A stretch of 6,269 nt of DNA from Bacteroidales bacterium (GTDB lineage Bacteria > Bacteroidota > Bacteroidia > Bacteroidales > GCA-2748055), in the NCBI GenBank assembly GCA_029934875.1, contig JAOZLK010000288.1:1-6269 (forward strand). Reading direction: 5' to 3'. Under the pieces are notes generated by a model that ran no database searches, was not told where the DNA came from, and saw only the letters and a list, made by a program, of their open reading frames with translations. The stretch's first letter is position 1. Each line of letters begins with the position of its first letter. The translations under genes were made by a program, and so were the position numbers. Positions 1 through 6,269 of this stretch are shown in pieces.

Positions 1-37
1 CAGACTTATCAAAACAATCAAAACGAAATATTAGAAG

Positions 38-898
38 ATGAGAACACGTTCATTGCTTATTGCCTGCATATTGTTTCTTTCTTTTCCTGAATGCCGATCC
101 CAGGATGAGATCCGCCTGATTATCCGGGGCGACGACATCGGGTCCTTACATGCTGCCAACCTTGGATGCATCCAATCCTACCAGGAAGGGATCATGCAGT
201 CGGTTGAGATCATGGTTCCCTGTGCCTGGTTCCCCGAAGCAGCAAGCATGCTGAATGAGAATCCCGGACTGGATGTGGGCGTCCACATCACCCTGACCAG
301 TGAATGGGAGAATGTAAAGTGGAAGCCACTTACTCATGCTCCTGGCATCACCGATGAAGATGGTTATTTCTTCCCGGTGATATGGCCTGGCGACCGGGTT
401 CCTGAAAACCAGTCCCTTAAAGGATCCGACTGGACACCTGAGGAGATTGAAGCTGAAATGCGCGCCCAAATCGAAATGGCCATCAAACACATCCCCCAGG
501 TCAGCCATCTCTCGTGCCACATGGGATGCGCTGGCTGGGATAAGGAAGTGGGTGCTATCTTTAGCAAGCTGGCAAAAGAATACCAACTGGATATCAACAC
601 CGGAGATTATGGAGTCGAAAGATTTCCCAAGGCCGAAAAAGCAGAAACAAGTGAAGAGCGGATTGATAATTTTATCCACGGTCTGAAAAAGCTTGAAAAG
701 GGCAAAACTTATCTTTTCGTGGAACATCCGGCCATGGAAAGCATGGAGATGTCGGCCGTCGGCCTTGAAGGCAACGGGAATGTGAATGAAGACAGGCAGA
801 TGGTGACAGAACTTTTCACCAGCAAAAAGGTGATGAAGGTAATTGAAGAGCGGGGTATCCAGCTGATCTCCTATGCCGATCTGGTTTCAACGAAATAA
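38..898 (+). CDS. Secreted ChbG/YdjC-like carbohydrate deacetylase
   Basis: This 286-residue protein has the layout of the ChbG/YdjC/HpnK family, metal-dependent enzymes that remove N- or O-acetyl groups from amino sugars and oligosaccharides. Residues 1-22 form a signal peptide (MRTR, then a hydrophobic stretch), with likely cleavage near CRSQ. There is no lipobox, so a free periplasmic or secreted enzyme is expected, whereas E. coli ChbG is cytoplasmic. Visible family motifs are the GDD at residues 31-33 (metal/catalytic Asp), the GVHITLT block with His83, the SHLSCHMG block with His157 and His161, and VEHPA with His230 near the end. The middle block usually reads H-x-D-x-H; here the Asp position is Ser159. 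Length and C-terminus look complete. The start at 38 is chosen because the signal peptide begins there. The next gene starts 19 bp downstream. The fold assignment is fairly safe; the acetylated substrate is unknown. Confidence 0.85.
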   Translation: MRTRSLLIACILFLSFPECRSQDEIRLIIRGDDIGSLHAANLGCIQSYQEGIMQSVEIMVPCAWFPEAASMLNENPGLDVGVHITLTSEWENVKWKPLTHAPGITDEDGYFFPVIWPGDRVPENQSLKGSDWTPEEIEAEMRAQIEMAIKHIPQVSHLSCHMGCAGWDKEVGAIFSKLAKEYQLDINTGDYGVERFPKAEKAETSEERIDNFIHGLKKLEKGKTYLFVEHPAMESMEMSAVGLEGNGNVNEDRQMVTELFTSKKVMKVIEERGIQLISYADLVSTK

Positions 899-917
899 AT
901 ACTTAAAAAAACTAATC
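899..917 (+). promoter_or_regulatory. A-rich translation leader before the membrane-protein gene
   Basis: The 19 bases between the deacetylase stop and the ATG at 918 are almost entirely A/T, with a run of seven A about 8 bases before the start. There is no Shine-Dalgarno sequence. Such A-rich leaders are typical of Bacteroidota translation initiation, and this one supports 918 over 873 as the start. Confidence 0.45.
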
Positions 918-1253
918 ATGAATATGCTCAGATTGTTACCCGTAATTTTTTCCTTTGGACTGCTGGCGGCTCATTTCTCCAGGGCAGGAATTTTCCCCTT
1001 GATGATTATCTGCCTTGCTCTCCCTTTGCTGCTTTTCATAAAAAAACGCTGGGTAGCAAGAAGTATCCAGGTTTTACTTGTATTGGGAGCAGCTGAATGG
1101 ATCCGGACCATGATGGGCTATATTGAGATTCGGAAATCAATCGGGGATGACTGGACCAGGCTGGCAATAATACTGATCGTGGTTGCGCTGCTTACAGCTC
1201 TTTCGGGCCTTGTATTCAGAGGCAAAAAACTTCGTTCTACTTATCTCAGCTAA
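918..1253 (+). CDS. Small four-helix membrane protein, function unknown
   Basis: The 111-residue product is very hydrophobic, with four likely transmembrane helices at about residues 4-20, 24-41, 48-66 and 81-100. Basic residues sit in the short loop after helix 2 (KKRW, 42-45) and in the tail (RGKKLR, 101-106). The only polar stretch lies between helices 3 and 4 and carries an EWIRT motif (60-64) followed by the segment up to GDDWTRLAI (76-84). This resembles a pattern I associate with short uncharacterised bacterial inner-membrane proteins, but I cannot attach a family name. The ATG at 918 is preferred over an in-frame ATG at 873, which would overlap the deacetylase gene by 26 bp and add a charged, non-signal N-terminus. 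An A-rich leader precedes 918. The gene sits 19 bp after the deacetylase and 11 bp before the GH28-like gene, so co-transcription is likely. A role in glycan use is only guilt by association. Confidence 0.75.
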   Translation: MNMLRLLPVIFSFGLLAAHFSRAGIFPLMIICLALPLLLFIKKRWVARSIQVLLVLGAAEWIRTMMGYIEIRKSIGDDWTRLAIILIVVALLTALSGLVFRGKKLRSTYLS

Positions 1254-1264
1254 TTCACATAAAA

Positions 1265-2812
1265 ATGAGCCGAACCCTATTGGCTGCACTGCTTGTAATT
1301 TCTCTTATTCTGCTTGGCTGCACCGAGCAAAGTCAATATTTTTCCATCACTTCCTTTGGAGCAGATCCAGATGGGAAACTGCTTTCCACCCTTTCCATCC
1401 AGCAAGCCATTGACGCCTGTCACCAGGAAGGAGGAGGAAAAGTGGTGGTTCCGGCAGGAGAGTTTGTGACCGGCACCATCATTCTCAAATCCAATGTAAA
1501 TCTTCATCTTGAACAGGGAGCAAGGCTCCTTGGGAGCAAGGATACTGCCGACTACAGGGTCGATGGCAATAAACACGGGATGATACTTGCCTTTCAATCA
1601 TCCGGAGTCTCCATCAGTGGTGAGGGTGAAATAAACGGAAACGGAAGTAGCTTCCACCTGCCAGGCAGGGCTCACATTGGGTCTGACTTTGTCAGGAAGG
1701 CTACCCGACAGGGAGAAGACTACCTCCTCCCCGACCCTCTTCCGGATGATGGTCCCTGGAGCTATGATGCCAGGCCCGGAATGATGATCGTCTTTATGCA
1801 ATGTGAGGATGTAAGCATCAGGGATGTGTCCATTCGCGACTCCCCTGAATGGACCATCCGAATAGCGGATTGTGATGATGTGCAAATCAGCGGCATTTCC
1901 ATTCTCAATAATCTCATGGTTCCCAACAGTGATGGAATTCATTGCACCACTTCACGGAATGTCCGGATCTCGGACTGTGATATCCGTGCAGGTGATGATG
2001 CCATTATTGTCACGGGTTTCTCAACGAACATGTACCTGCTTGGTGAAGTATTCCCTGATACTGAATACCACCTCCGGAAGATTGGAAATAAAACCGGCTA
2101 TGCCGAAAATATTGTGGTGAGCTCTTGCCTGCTTCAATCTCGTTCAGCAGGAATCCGGGTGGGATATGGATCCCATCCCATCCGAAATTGTATTTTCTCC
2201 AATCTGGTCATCTATGATTCAAACCGGGGAATTGGGGTATTCTCAAGGGGTGAGGGAAGCATTGAAAACATCCTCTTCAGTGATATTACCATCCGGAACC
2301 GGCTTCACAGCGGACACTGGTGGGGTAATGGAGAGCCCATCCACGTTTCAGCCATCAATCGAAATGAAACCCCCATGGCAGGCCCCATTAAGCATATTCG
2401 CTTCAGAAATATCATAGCAGAGAGTGAAAATGGCATCCTGATTTATGGTACAGAGGGATCCGCAATTTCTGATATAATACTGGAGGATGTTTCTCTCAAA
2501 ATTTCCGAAGGAGAGTATTCAAAAAGCTATGGTGGGAACTTTGATTTGAGGCCGGTATATCCCCTGGAGCTGGGAATTTTCAGCCATGACATCCCGGCCC
2601 TGTACAGCCAGTATACCAGGGGTCTGACGATCAAAGGCCTTAAAATAGAATGGGGCGAAAACCTGCCCGAATACATGAGTCATGCCATATTCTGCAAGGA
2701 GTACCTTGATCTTAGCATCAGCGACTTTGACGGGAAGGCGGCAAAAGCGGGTATCAGGGCCATTGAGCTGGACGATTGGAAGAATGCTGATCTGGAAAAT
2801 ATAAAACCCTGA
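1265..2812 (+). CDS. GH28-like glycoside hydrolase, lipoprotein (pectinase-fold)
   Basis: This 515-residue right-handed parallel beta-helix protein belongs to the glycoside hydrolase family 28 (polygalacturonase-like) group. It starts with a lipoprotein signal (lipobox LLGC, Cys19), so it is probably anchored to the outer membrane. The N-terminal ITSFGADPDGK (28-38), followed by AIDACHQEGGGKVVVPAG, is the classic entry strand of pectinase-type helices. Repeated 'disc/sis' rungs run from about 110 to 410. The catalytic aspartates are kept: NSD at 221-223 and GDD at 243-245, with the same 21-residue spacing as Asp180/Asp201 of Aspergillus polygalacturonase II. The usual GHG block aligns to SAGIRVGYG (294-302), with Ala in place of His. 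The usual RIK block aligns to RGIGVF (321-326), without the Arg and Lys that hold the galacturonate carboxylate. An inverting glycosidase with non-canonical specificity is inferred; rhamnosidase or another alpha-glycosidase activity is possible. The next gene follows after 3 bp. Confidence 0.88.
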   Translation: MSRTLLAALLVISLILLGCTEQSQYFSITSFGADPDGKLLSTLSIQQAIDACHQEGGGKVVVPAGEFVTGTIILKSNVNLHLEQGARLLGSKDTADYRVDGNKHGMILAFQSSGVSISGEGEINGNGSSFHLPGRAHIGSDFVRKATRQGEDYLLPDPLPDDGPWSYDARPGMMIVFMQCEDVSIRDVSIRDSPEWTIRIADCDDVQISGISILNNLMVPNSDGIHCTTSRNVRISDCDIRAGDDAIIVTGFSTNMYLLGEVFPDTEYHLRKIGNKTGYAENIVVSSCLLQSRSAGIRVGYGSHPIRNCIFSNLVIYDSNRGIGVFSRGEGSIENILFSDITIRNRLHSGHWWGNGEPIHVSAINRNETPMAGPIKHIRFRNIIAESENGILIYGTEGSAISDIILEDVSLKISEGEYSKSYGGNFDLRPVYPLELGIFSHDIPALYSQYTRGLTIKGLKIEWGENLPEYMSHAIFCKEYLDLSISDFDGKAAKAGIRAIELDDWKNADLENIKP

Positions 2813-2815
2813 TCG

Positions 2816-4678
2816 ATGAGAAAGATCCTGAGTGTAGGAATTGCAGTTTTGGTACTGCTGACTGCTTGTAACAACAAATCAAAAGTGAAAGAAGTGAAAC
2901 AGGAAACAGAGCAAAAGATAGTCATGTACCAGGTTTTCACACGCCTGTTCGGGAACACCAATACCACCAATAAACCATGGGGAACAATCGAGGAAAACGG
3001 GGTAGGAAAATTCAATGACTTCACCGATGAGGCCCTTGTAGCAATAAAGGAACTGGGCGTATCCCATATCTGGTACACAGGGATATTGCACCACATGATG
3101 ATTACAGACTATTCGGATTATGGGATCACTCCCGATGATCCCGACGTAGTCCAGGGAAGGGCAGGATCTCCATATGCAGTCAAGGATTATTATAACGTGG
3201 ACCCCGATCTTGCCGAGGATCCTGCCATGCGAATGGAAGAATTCGAGGCACTGATCGAAAGGACCCACAAAAATGGGATGAAGGTCATTATTGATATTGT
3301 CCCCAACCACGTGGGAAGAGCATATCACTCCATTTCCAACCCGGATGGAGAAGAATCCTTCGGGGCCTCAGATGATAAAAGCATGGTTTATCGCAGAGAC
3401 AATAACTTCTATTACATACCAGGTGAAGCATTCAGGGTTCCTGAGTGGGTGAACAGACCCCAGCCCCTGGGCGGAGAGGATCACCCCCTGAGTGACGGTT
3501 ACTTTGATGAAAATCCGGCCAAGTGGACGGGAAATGGGGCAAGGAGTCCTCAACCATCGGAGTTTGACTGGTATGAAACTGCAAAACTCAATTTCGGTGT
3601 AAGACCGGATGGCTCTAAAGATTTTGATGAGCTGCCAGCAGCATATGCAAATGAATCTATTGAAAGCCACTACGCTTTCTGGGAGGACAAAGATGTGCCC
3701 GATACCTGGAAGAAATTCAGGAAAATAGCGATGTACTGGATGGATAAGGGCGTGGATGGTTTCAGGTACGACATGGCCCAGATGGTTCCCGTGGAGTTTT
3801 GGAGCTATCTGAATTCGGCAATCAAAGTAAAGAATCCTGATGCCGTCCTGGTTTCGGAGATCTACACACCCGAGATGTACCGTGATTACATTAAGTTGGG
3901 AAAGATGGATTACCTCTATGACAAGGTACAGCTCTACGACAGCCTGAAAGCGGTCATGCAGGGCCATGGAAGTACCGATGCCATTGTTCACATACAAAAC
4001 GAGCTTGCCGACATTGAATCTCATATGCTCCATTTCCTTGAGAACCACGATGAGCAGCGCATTGCCAGTGCAGGATTTGCAGGGGATGCAAAGAAGGGAA
4101 AACCAGCCATGGTGGTATCTTCCTGCATTGGAACTTCTCCGGTCATGGTCTACTTCGGACAGGAGCTGGGTGAACCCGGCGATGGAAATGCTGGCTTTGG
4201 TTCTGAAAGCAGGACCACGATCTTCGATTACTGGGGAGTTCCCAAGCAGGTGAAGTGGCTGAATGGAGGAACCTTTGACGGGGGCCTTCTCGGACCTGAG
4301 GATAAAGAGCTGCGGGAGTACTATAGCACGCTACTGAACTTCACAAGGAAAAGCGGGGCCCTGATGGGTGAGTACCGTGAAATCCATTCTTACAACAGAG
4401 AACATACCGAGTGGTATAACGACCGGGTGTTTTCCTTTGTGCGCTGGAAGGATGATGAGCGCTTGATTATCGTGAGCAACTTTGATGCTAATGACACCTT
4501 TGGGTTTGAACTTCAGCTACCTGCTGATATCCTTAGATCCTGGAAGCTGGGTGATGGATCATATCAACTCAAGGATCAATTTACAGGACGAAACCTGGAG
4601 CTGTCAGTCTCAGGAGGGATGGCAAAAACCAGGGTGGATATCGCACCCCTGGAATCATATATTCTCATTTTGGAATAA
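2816..4678 (+). CDS. GH13 alpha-amylase superfamily lipoprotein
   Basis: This 620-residue protein has a lipoprotein signal (lipobox LTAC, Cys18), a charged linker (21-33) and a GH13 (beta/alpha)8 barrel from about 34 to 510. A beta-sandwich C domain (about 515-620) follows. All canonical GH13 regions can be read: region I DIVPNH (160-165); region II GFRYD, nucleophile Asp319; region III SEIY, acid/base Glu348; region IV ENHD, stabiliser Asp412. Region V reads TAKLN (255-259), closer to the MPKLN of neopullulanases and cyclomaltodextrinases than to the QPDLN of oligo-1,6-glucosidases. About 90 residues separate region I from region V, so domain B is large. The enzyme should be a retaining hydrolase or transglycosylase acting on alpha-glucosidic bonds at the cell surface, in the manner of SusG, though it is shorter than SusG and no starch-binding module is evident. 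The exact subfamily and substrate are not determined. It begins 3 bp after the GH28-like stop codon, which implies co-transcription. Confidence 0.93.
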   Translation: MRKILSVGIAVLVLLTACNNKSKVKEVKQETEQKIVMYQVFTRLFGNTNTTNKPWGTIEENGVGKFNDFTDEALVAIKELGVSHIWYTGILHHMMITDYSDYGITPDDPDVVQGRAGSPYAVKDYYNVDPDLAEDPAMRMEEFEALIERTHKNGMKVIIDIVPNHVGRAYHSISNPDGEESFGASDDKSMVYRRDNNFYYIPGEAFRVPEWVNRPQPLGGEDHPLSDGYFDENPAKWTGNGARSPQPSEFDWYETAKLNFGVRPDGSKDFDELPAAYANESIESHYAFWEDKDVPDTWKKFRKIAMYWMDKGVDGFRYDMAQMVPVEFWSYLNSAIKVKNPDAVLVSEIYTPEMYRDYIKLGKMDYLYDKVQLYDSLKAVMQGHGSTDAIVHIQNELADIESHMLHFLENHDEQRIASAGFAGDAKKGKPAMVVSSCIGTSPVMVYFGQELGEPGDGNAGFGSESRTTIFDYWGVPKQVKWLNGGTFDGGLLGPEDKELREYYSTLLNFTRKSGALMGEYREIHSYNREHTEWYNDRVFSFVRWKDDERLIIVSNFDANDTFGFELQLPADILRSWKLGDGSYQLKDQFTGRNLELSVSGGMAKTRVDIAPLESYILILE

Positions 4679-4712
4679 GAATGAATATTTTACTGAATCA
4701 AATATGCTAACG
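4679..4712 (+). other. 34-bp A/T-rich gap before the sulfatase gene
   Basis: This is the longest spacer in the cluster. It is A/T-rich and lacks both a clear hairpin terminator and a full TAnnTTTG -7 element. An ATG at 4681 opens only a nine-codon frame that is closed by TAA at 4708. An in-frame ATG at 4704 offers an alternative sulfatase start. Read-through from the GH13 gene is the simplest explanation. Confidence 0.4.
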
Positions 4713-6257
4713 ATGAAAATTTACAGAGTCCTGTTTCTATTGCTTGCCACCGGCATCATTGCCTCCTGTACTTCATCTCCAAAAACCGGGGAACAGGCCG
4801 GGATGCCTAATATTGTAATAATCTATGCCGATGACCTGGGCTATGGCGATGTGGGAGCCTATGGTGCCACCGAGATAAAGACGCCCAATATGGACAGGCT
4901 TGCCAATGAGGGAATCCGCTTCACCAATGGCTATGCCTCTTCGGCTACCTGCTCACCCAGTCGCTATGCCCAGCGCACCGGGGTCTATCCCTGGAGGAAT
5001 AAAAACGCAAAGATCCTGCCCGGAACTGCCCCCTTAATCATTGATACCGAAAAATTGACCCTCCCAAAAATGCTTAAAGCTGCCGGCTACCAGACTGGAA
5101 TTGTGGGCAAATGGCACCTCGGACTGGGCGATGGAGTTGTGGATTGGAACCAACATATATCTCCCGGACCAAACGAGGTGGGATTTGAAGACGCCTTCAT
5201 CATGGCAGCCACCCAGGACAGGGTACCTACGGTCTATATTAAAAACGGATATGTGGTGGGGCTCGATCCAAATGATCCCATTGAGATCTCTTACCAAAAG
5301 AATTTCCCGGGCGAAGCCACTGGAATGGACAATCCCGAATTATTGAAATTAAAATGGCACCATGGCCACTACAACAGCATTGTAAATGGTATTTCCAGGA
5401 TTGGTTATATGAAGGGTGGAGAAGCGGCAAAATGGGTGGACGAAAACATGGCCGACACCTTCCTGGTAAAGGCCCAGGACTATATCATCACTCATAAGGA
5501 TGAACCCTTCTTCCTCTACTATGCATTGCAACAACCGCATGTACCCCGCACTCCCCATGCCCGTTTTGTGGGAGCAACAGACCTGGGGGCCAGGGGTGAT
5601 GTAATCGTGGAAGCTGACTGGTGTATTGGGGAACTGCTACTTACCCTGGAGAGTGAAGGACTCATGGAAAACACACTGATCATTCTCACAAGCGATAACG
5701 GCCCCGTATTAAACGATGGGTATTATGATGAGTCCGATACGAGGGTAGGCACGCATAAGCAGACTGGCGGACTACGGGGAGGCAAATACAGCCTCTTTGA
5801 AGCAGGAACCCGTGTTCCCTTCATTAGCTATTGGAAAGGTCAGATTGAAGCCGGGGTTTCCAATGCTGTAATTTCACAGGTGGATCTGCTCTCGTCCCTG
5901 GCCACACTGGTGGGTAGTGAATCAAGGGGACAGGATAGTGAAGAAATGCTGGATGTACTGCTGGGCAGGGGTCAGCAGGGCCGGACCGAACTAATCCTGG
6001 AGGCCACCAGCCGCACTGCATTGAGAAGTGGGGATTGGATTATGATTCCTCCCTATGCTGGTCGGGCTCTCGCTGCCCAGGTAAAGATTGAACTGGGTAA
6101 TTCGGATGAGTATCAGCTCTACAACCTGAAAGAGGATCGGGGTGAGCAGAATAACCTGGCTACATCAAATCCTGAGAAACTGGAGGAGATGATTGCCACT
6201 TTCGAGGAAATTCGCGGCAGCGATTACGGACAGATACAGCAGCTGGAGCTAAAATAG
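4713..6257 (+). CDS. S1-family formylglycine-dependent sulfatase, lipoprotein
   Basis: The 514-residue product is a type I (S1, alkaline-phosphatase fold) sulfatase that hydrolyses sulfate esters, most likely on a carbohydrate. The maturation motif CSPSR lies at 80-84 and continues to a conserved TG at 89-90. Cys80 would be converted to formylglycine by a maturase (FGE or anSME) encoded elsewhere. Other expected active-site residues are present: Asp40/Asp41 (YADDLGYGD) for calcium, Lys133 and His135 in GKWHLG, His276 in QQPHVP, Asp328/Asn329 in TSDNG, and Lys358 in LRGGKYSLFEAGTRVP. The C-terminal QLYNLKEDRGEQNNLA segment is typical of complete S1 enzymes. The start at 4713 yields a good lipoprotein signal (lipobox IASC, Cys19). 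An ATG at 4704 adds only three residues and is also possible. The frame is open back to 4482, but that stretch is GH13 coding sequence. The gap to the GH13 gene is 34 bp. The S1 subfamily and sulfate position are not assigned. Confidence 0.95.
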   Translation: MKIYRVLFLLLATGIIASCTSSPKTGEQAGMPNIVIIYADDLGYGDVGAYGATEIKTPNMDRLANEGIRFTNGYASSATCSPSRYAQRTGVYPWRNKNAKILPGTAPLIIDTEKLTLPKMLKAAGYQTGIVGKWHLGLGDGVVDWNQHISPGPNEVGFEDAFIMAATQDRVPTVYIKNGYVVGLDPNDPIEISYQKNFPGEATGMDNPELLKLKWHHGHYNSIVNGISRIGYMKGGEAAKWVDENMADTFLVKAQDYIITHKDEPFFLYYALQQPHVPRTPHARFVGATDLGARGDVIVEADWCIGELLLTLESEGLMENTLIILTSDNGPVLNDGYYDESDTRVGTHKQTGGLRGGKYSLFEAGTRVPFISYWKGQIEAGVSNAVISQVDLLSSLATLVGSESRGQDSEEMLDVLLGRGQQGRTELILEATSRTALRSGDWIMIPPYAGRALAAQVKIELGNSDEYQLYNLKEDRGEQNNLATSNPEKLEEMIATFEEIRGSDYGQIQQLELK

Positions 6258-6269
6258 ACTATACTTTCG

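Larger units (their letters stand above)
38..6257 (+). other. Probable five-gene operon (glycan-utilisation cluster fragment)
   Basis: Five same-strand genes follow one another with gaps of 19, 11, 3 and 34 bp, and no terminator-like hairpin with a T-run is visible in any gap. Four of them encode exported enzymes of the kind found in Bacteroidota polysaccharide utilisation loci: deacetylase, GH28-like, GH13 and sulfatase. No SusC/SusD transporter pair or regulator lies in the window, so calling this a PUL is an inference. The promoter must lie upstream of position 1 or inside the first 37 bases, where no clear Bacteroidota -33/-7 pair (TTG and TAnnTTTG) can be seen. Confidence 0.7.

Noticed and set aside
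2..34. Possible C-terminal end of an upstream gene: a frame ending in TAG at 32-34 and reading RLIKTIKTKY.
   Set aside because: Only ten codons are visible and the composition is equally consistent with an A-rich intergenic leader, so it cannot be supported from this window.
873..917. Earlier ATG for the small membrane protein, overlapping the deacetylase gene.
   Set aside because: It would add a charged 15-residue segment before the first helix and requires a 26-bp overlap. The ATG at 918 has an A-rich leader and begins directly before the first hydrophobic helix.
3368..4048. Long minus-strand open frame (226 codons) inside the GH13 gene.
   Set aside because: It lies wholly antisense to a gene with all catalytic motifs intact, and its translation has no recognisable domain or signal. 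The same applies to the other antisense frames, such as the one at 146-727.
4482..4712. In-frame upstream extension of the sulfatase, which would give a 591-residue protein overlapping the GH13 gene.
   Set aside because: The extension is out-of-frame GH13 coding sequence with no domain. The start at 4713 (or 4704) gives a clean lipoprotein signal with a normal S1 start shortly after it.
6262..6269. TACTTTCG at the window end, close to the Bacteroidota -7 consensus TAnnTTTG.
   Set aside because: It has one mismatch, no TTG about 19 bases upstream, and it lies at the truncated edge of the window.

Overview
The window looks like part of a polysaccharide-degradation locus from a member of the Bacteroidota, possibly marine or sediment-dwelling. 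The evidence is three exported proteins with Bacteroidota-style lipoprotein signals, start codons with A-rich leaders and no GGAGG-type Shine-Dalgarno, tight same-strand packing, and a mix of sulfatase and glycosidase genes. The phylum is an inference: no SusC/SusD pair, rRNA or other marker gene is present.

Five complete genes lie on the + strand. (1) 38-898 encodes a secreted ChbG/YdjC-like carbohydrate deacetylase. (2) 918-1253 encodes a small membrane protein with four predicted helices and no assignable function. (3) 1265-2812 encodes a GH28-like parallel beta-helix lipoprotein. It keeps the catalytic aspartates but has lost the His and Arg/Lys positions typical of polygalacturonases. 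(4) 2816-4678 encodes a GH13 (alpha-amylase superfamily) lipoprotein with a complete catalytic triad. (5) 4713-6257 encodes an S1-family formylglycine sulfatase lipoprotein. The gaps are 19, 11, 3 and 34 bp and none holds a visible terminator, so one operon is likely. Coding sequence fills the window. Only 37 bases lie upstream of the first gene and 12 downstream of the last, so the promoter, terminator and rest of the locus are outside.

Read together, the four exported enzymes could remove acyl groups (1), remove sulfate (5) and cleave alpha-glycosidic bonds (3 and 4) of one decorated glycan at the cell surface or in the periplasm. The substrate cannot be read from the sequence. The GH28-like enzyme does not look adapted to galacturonate, and the GH13 enzyme has a neopullulanase-like region V. 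A sulfated, acylated, alpha-linked polysaccharide is therefore a reasonable guess, more so than plain pectin or starch. No CRISPR array, mobile element, tRNA, rRNA or obvious repeat was seen.
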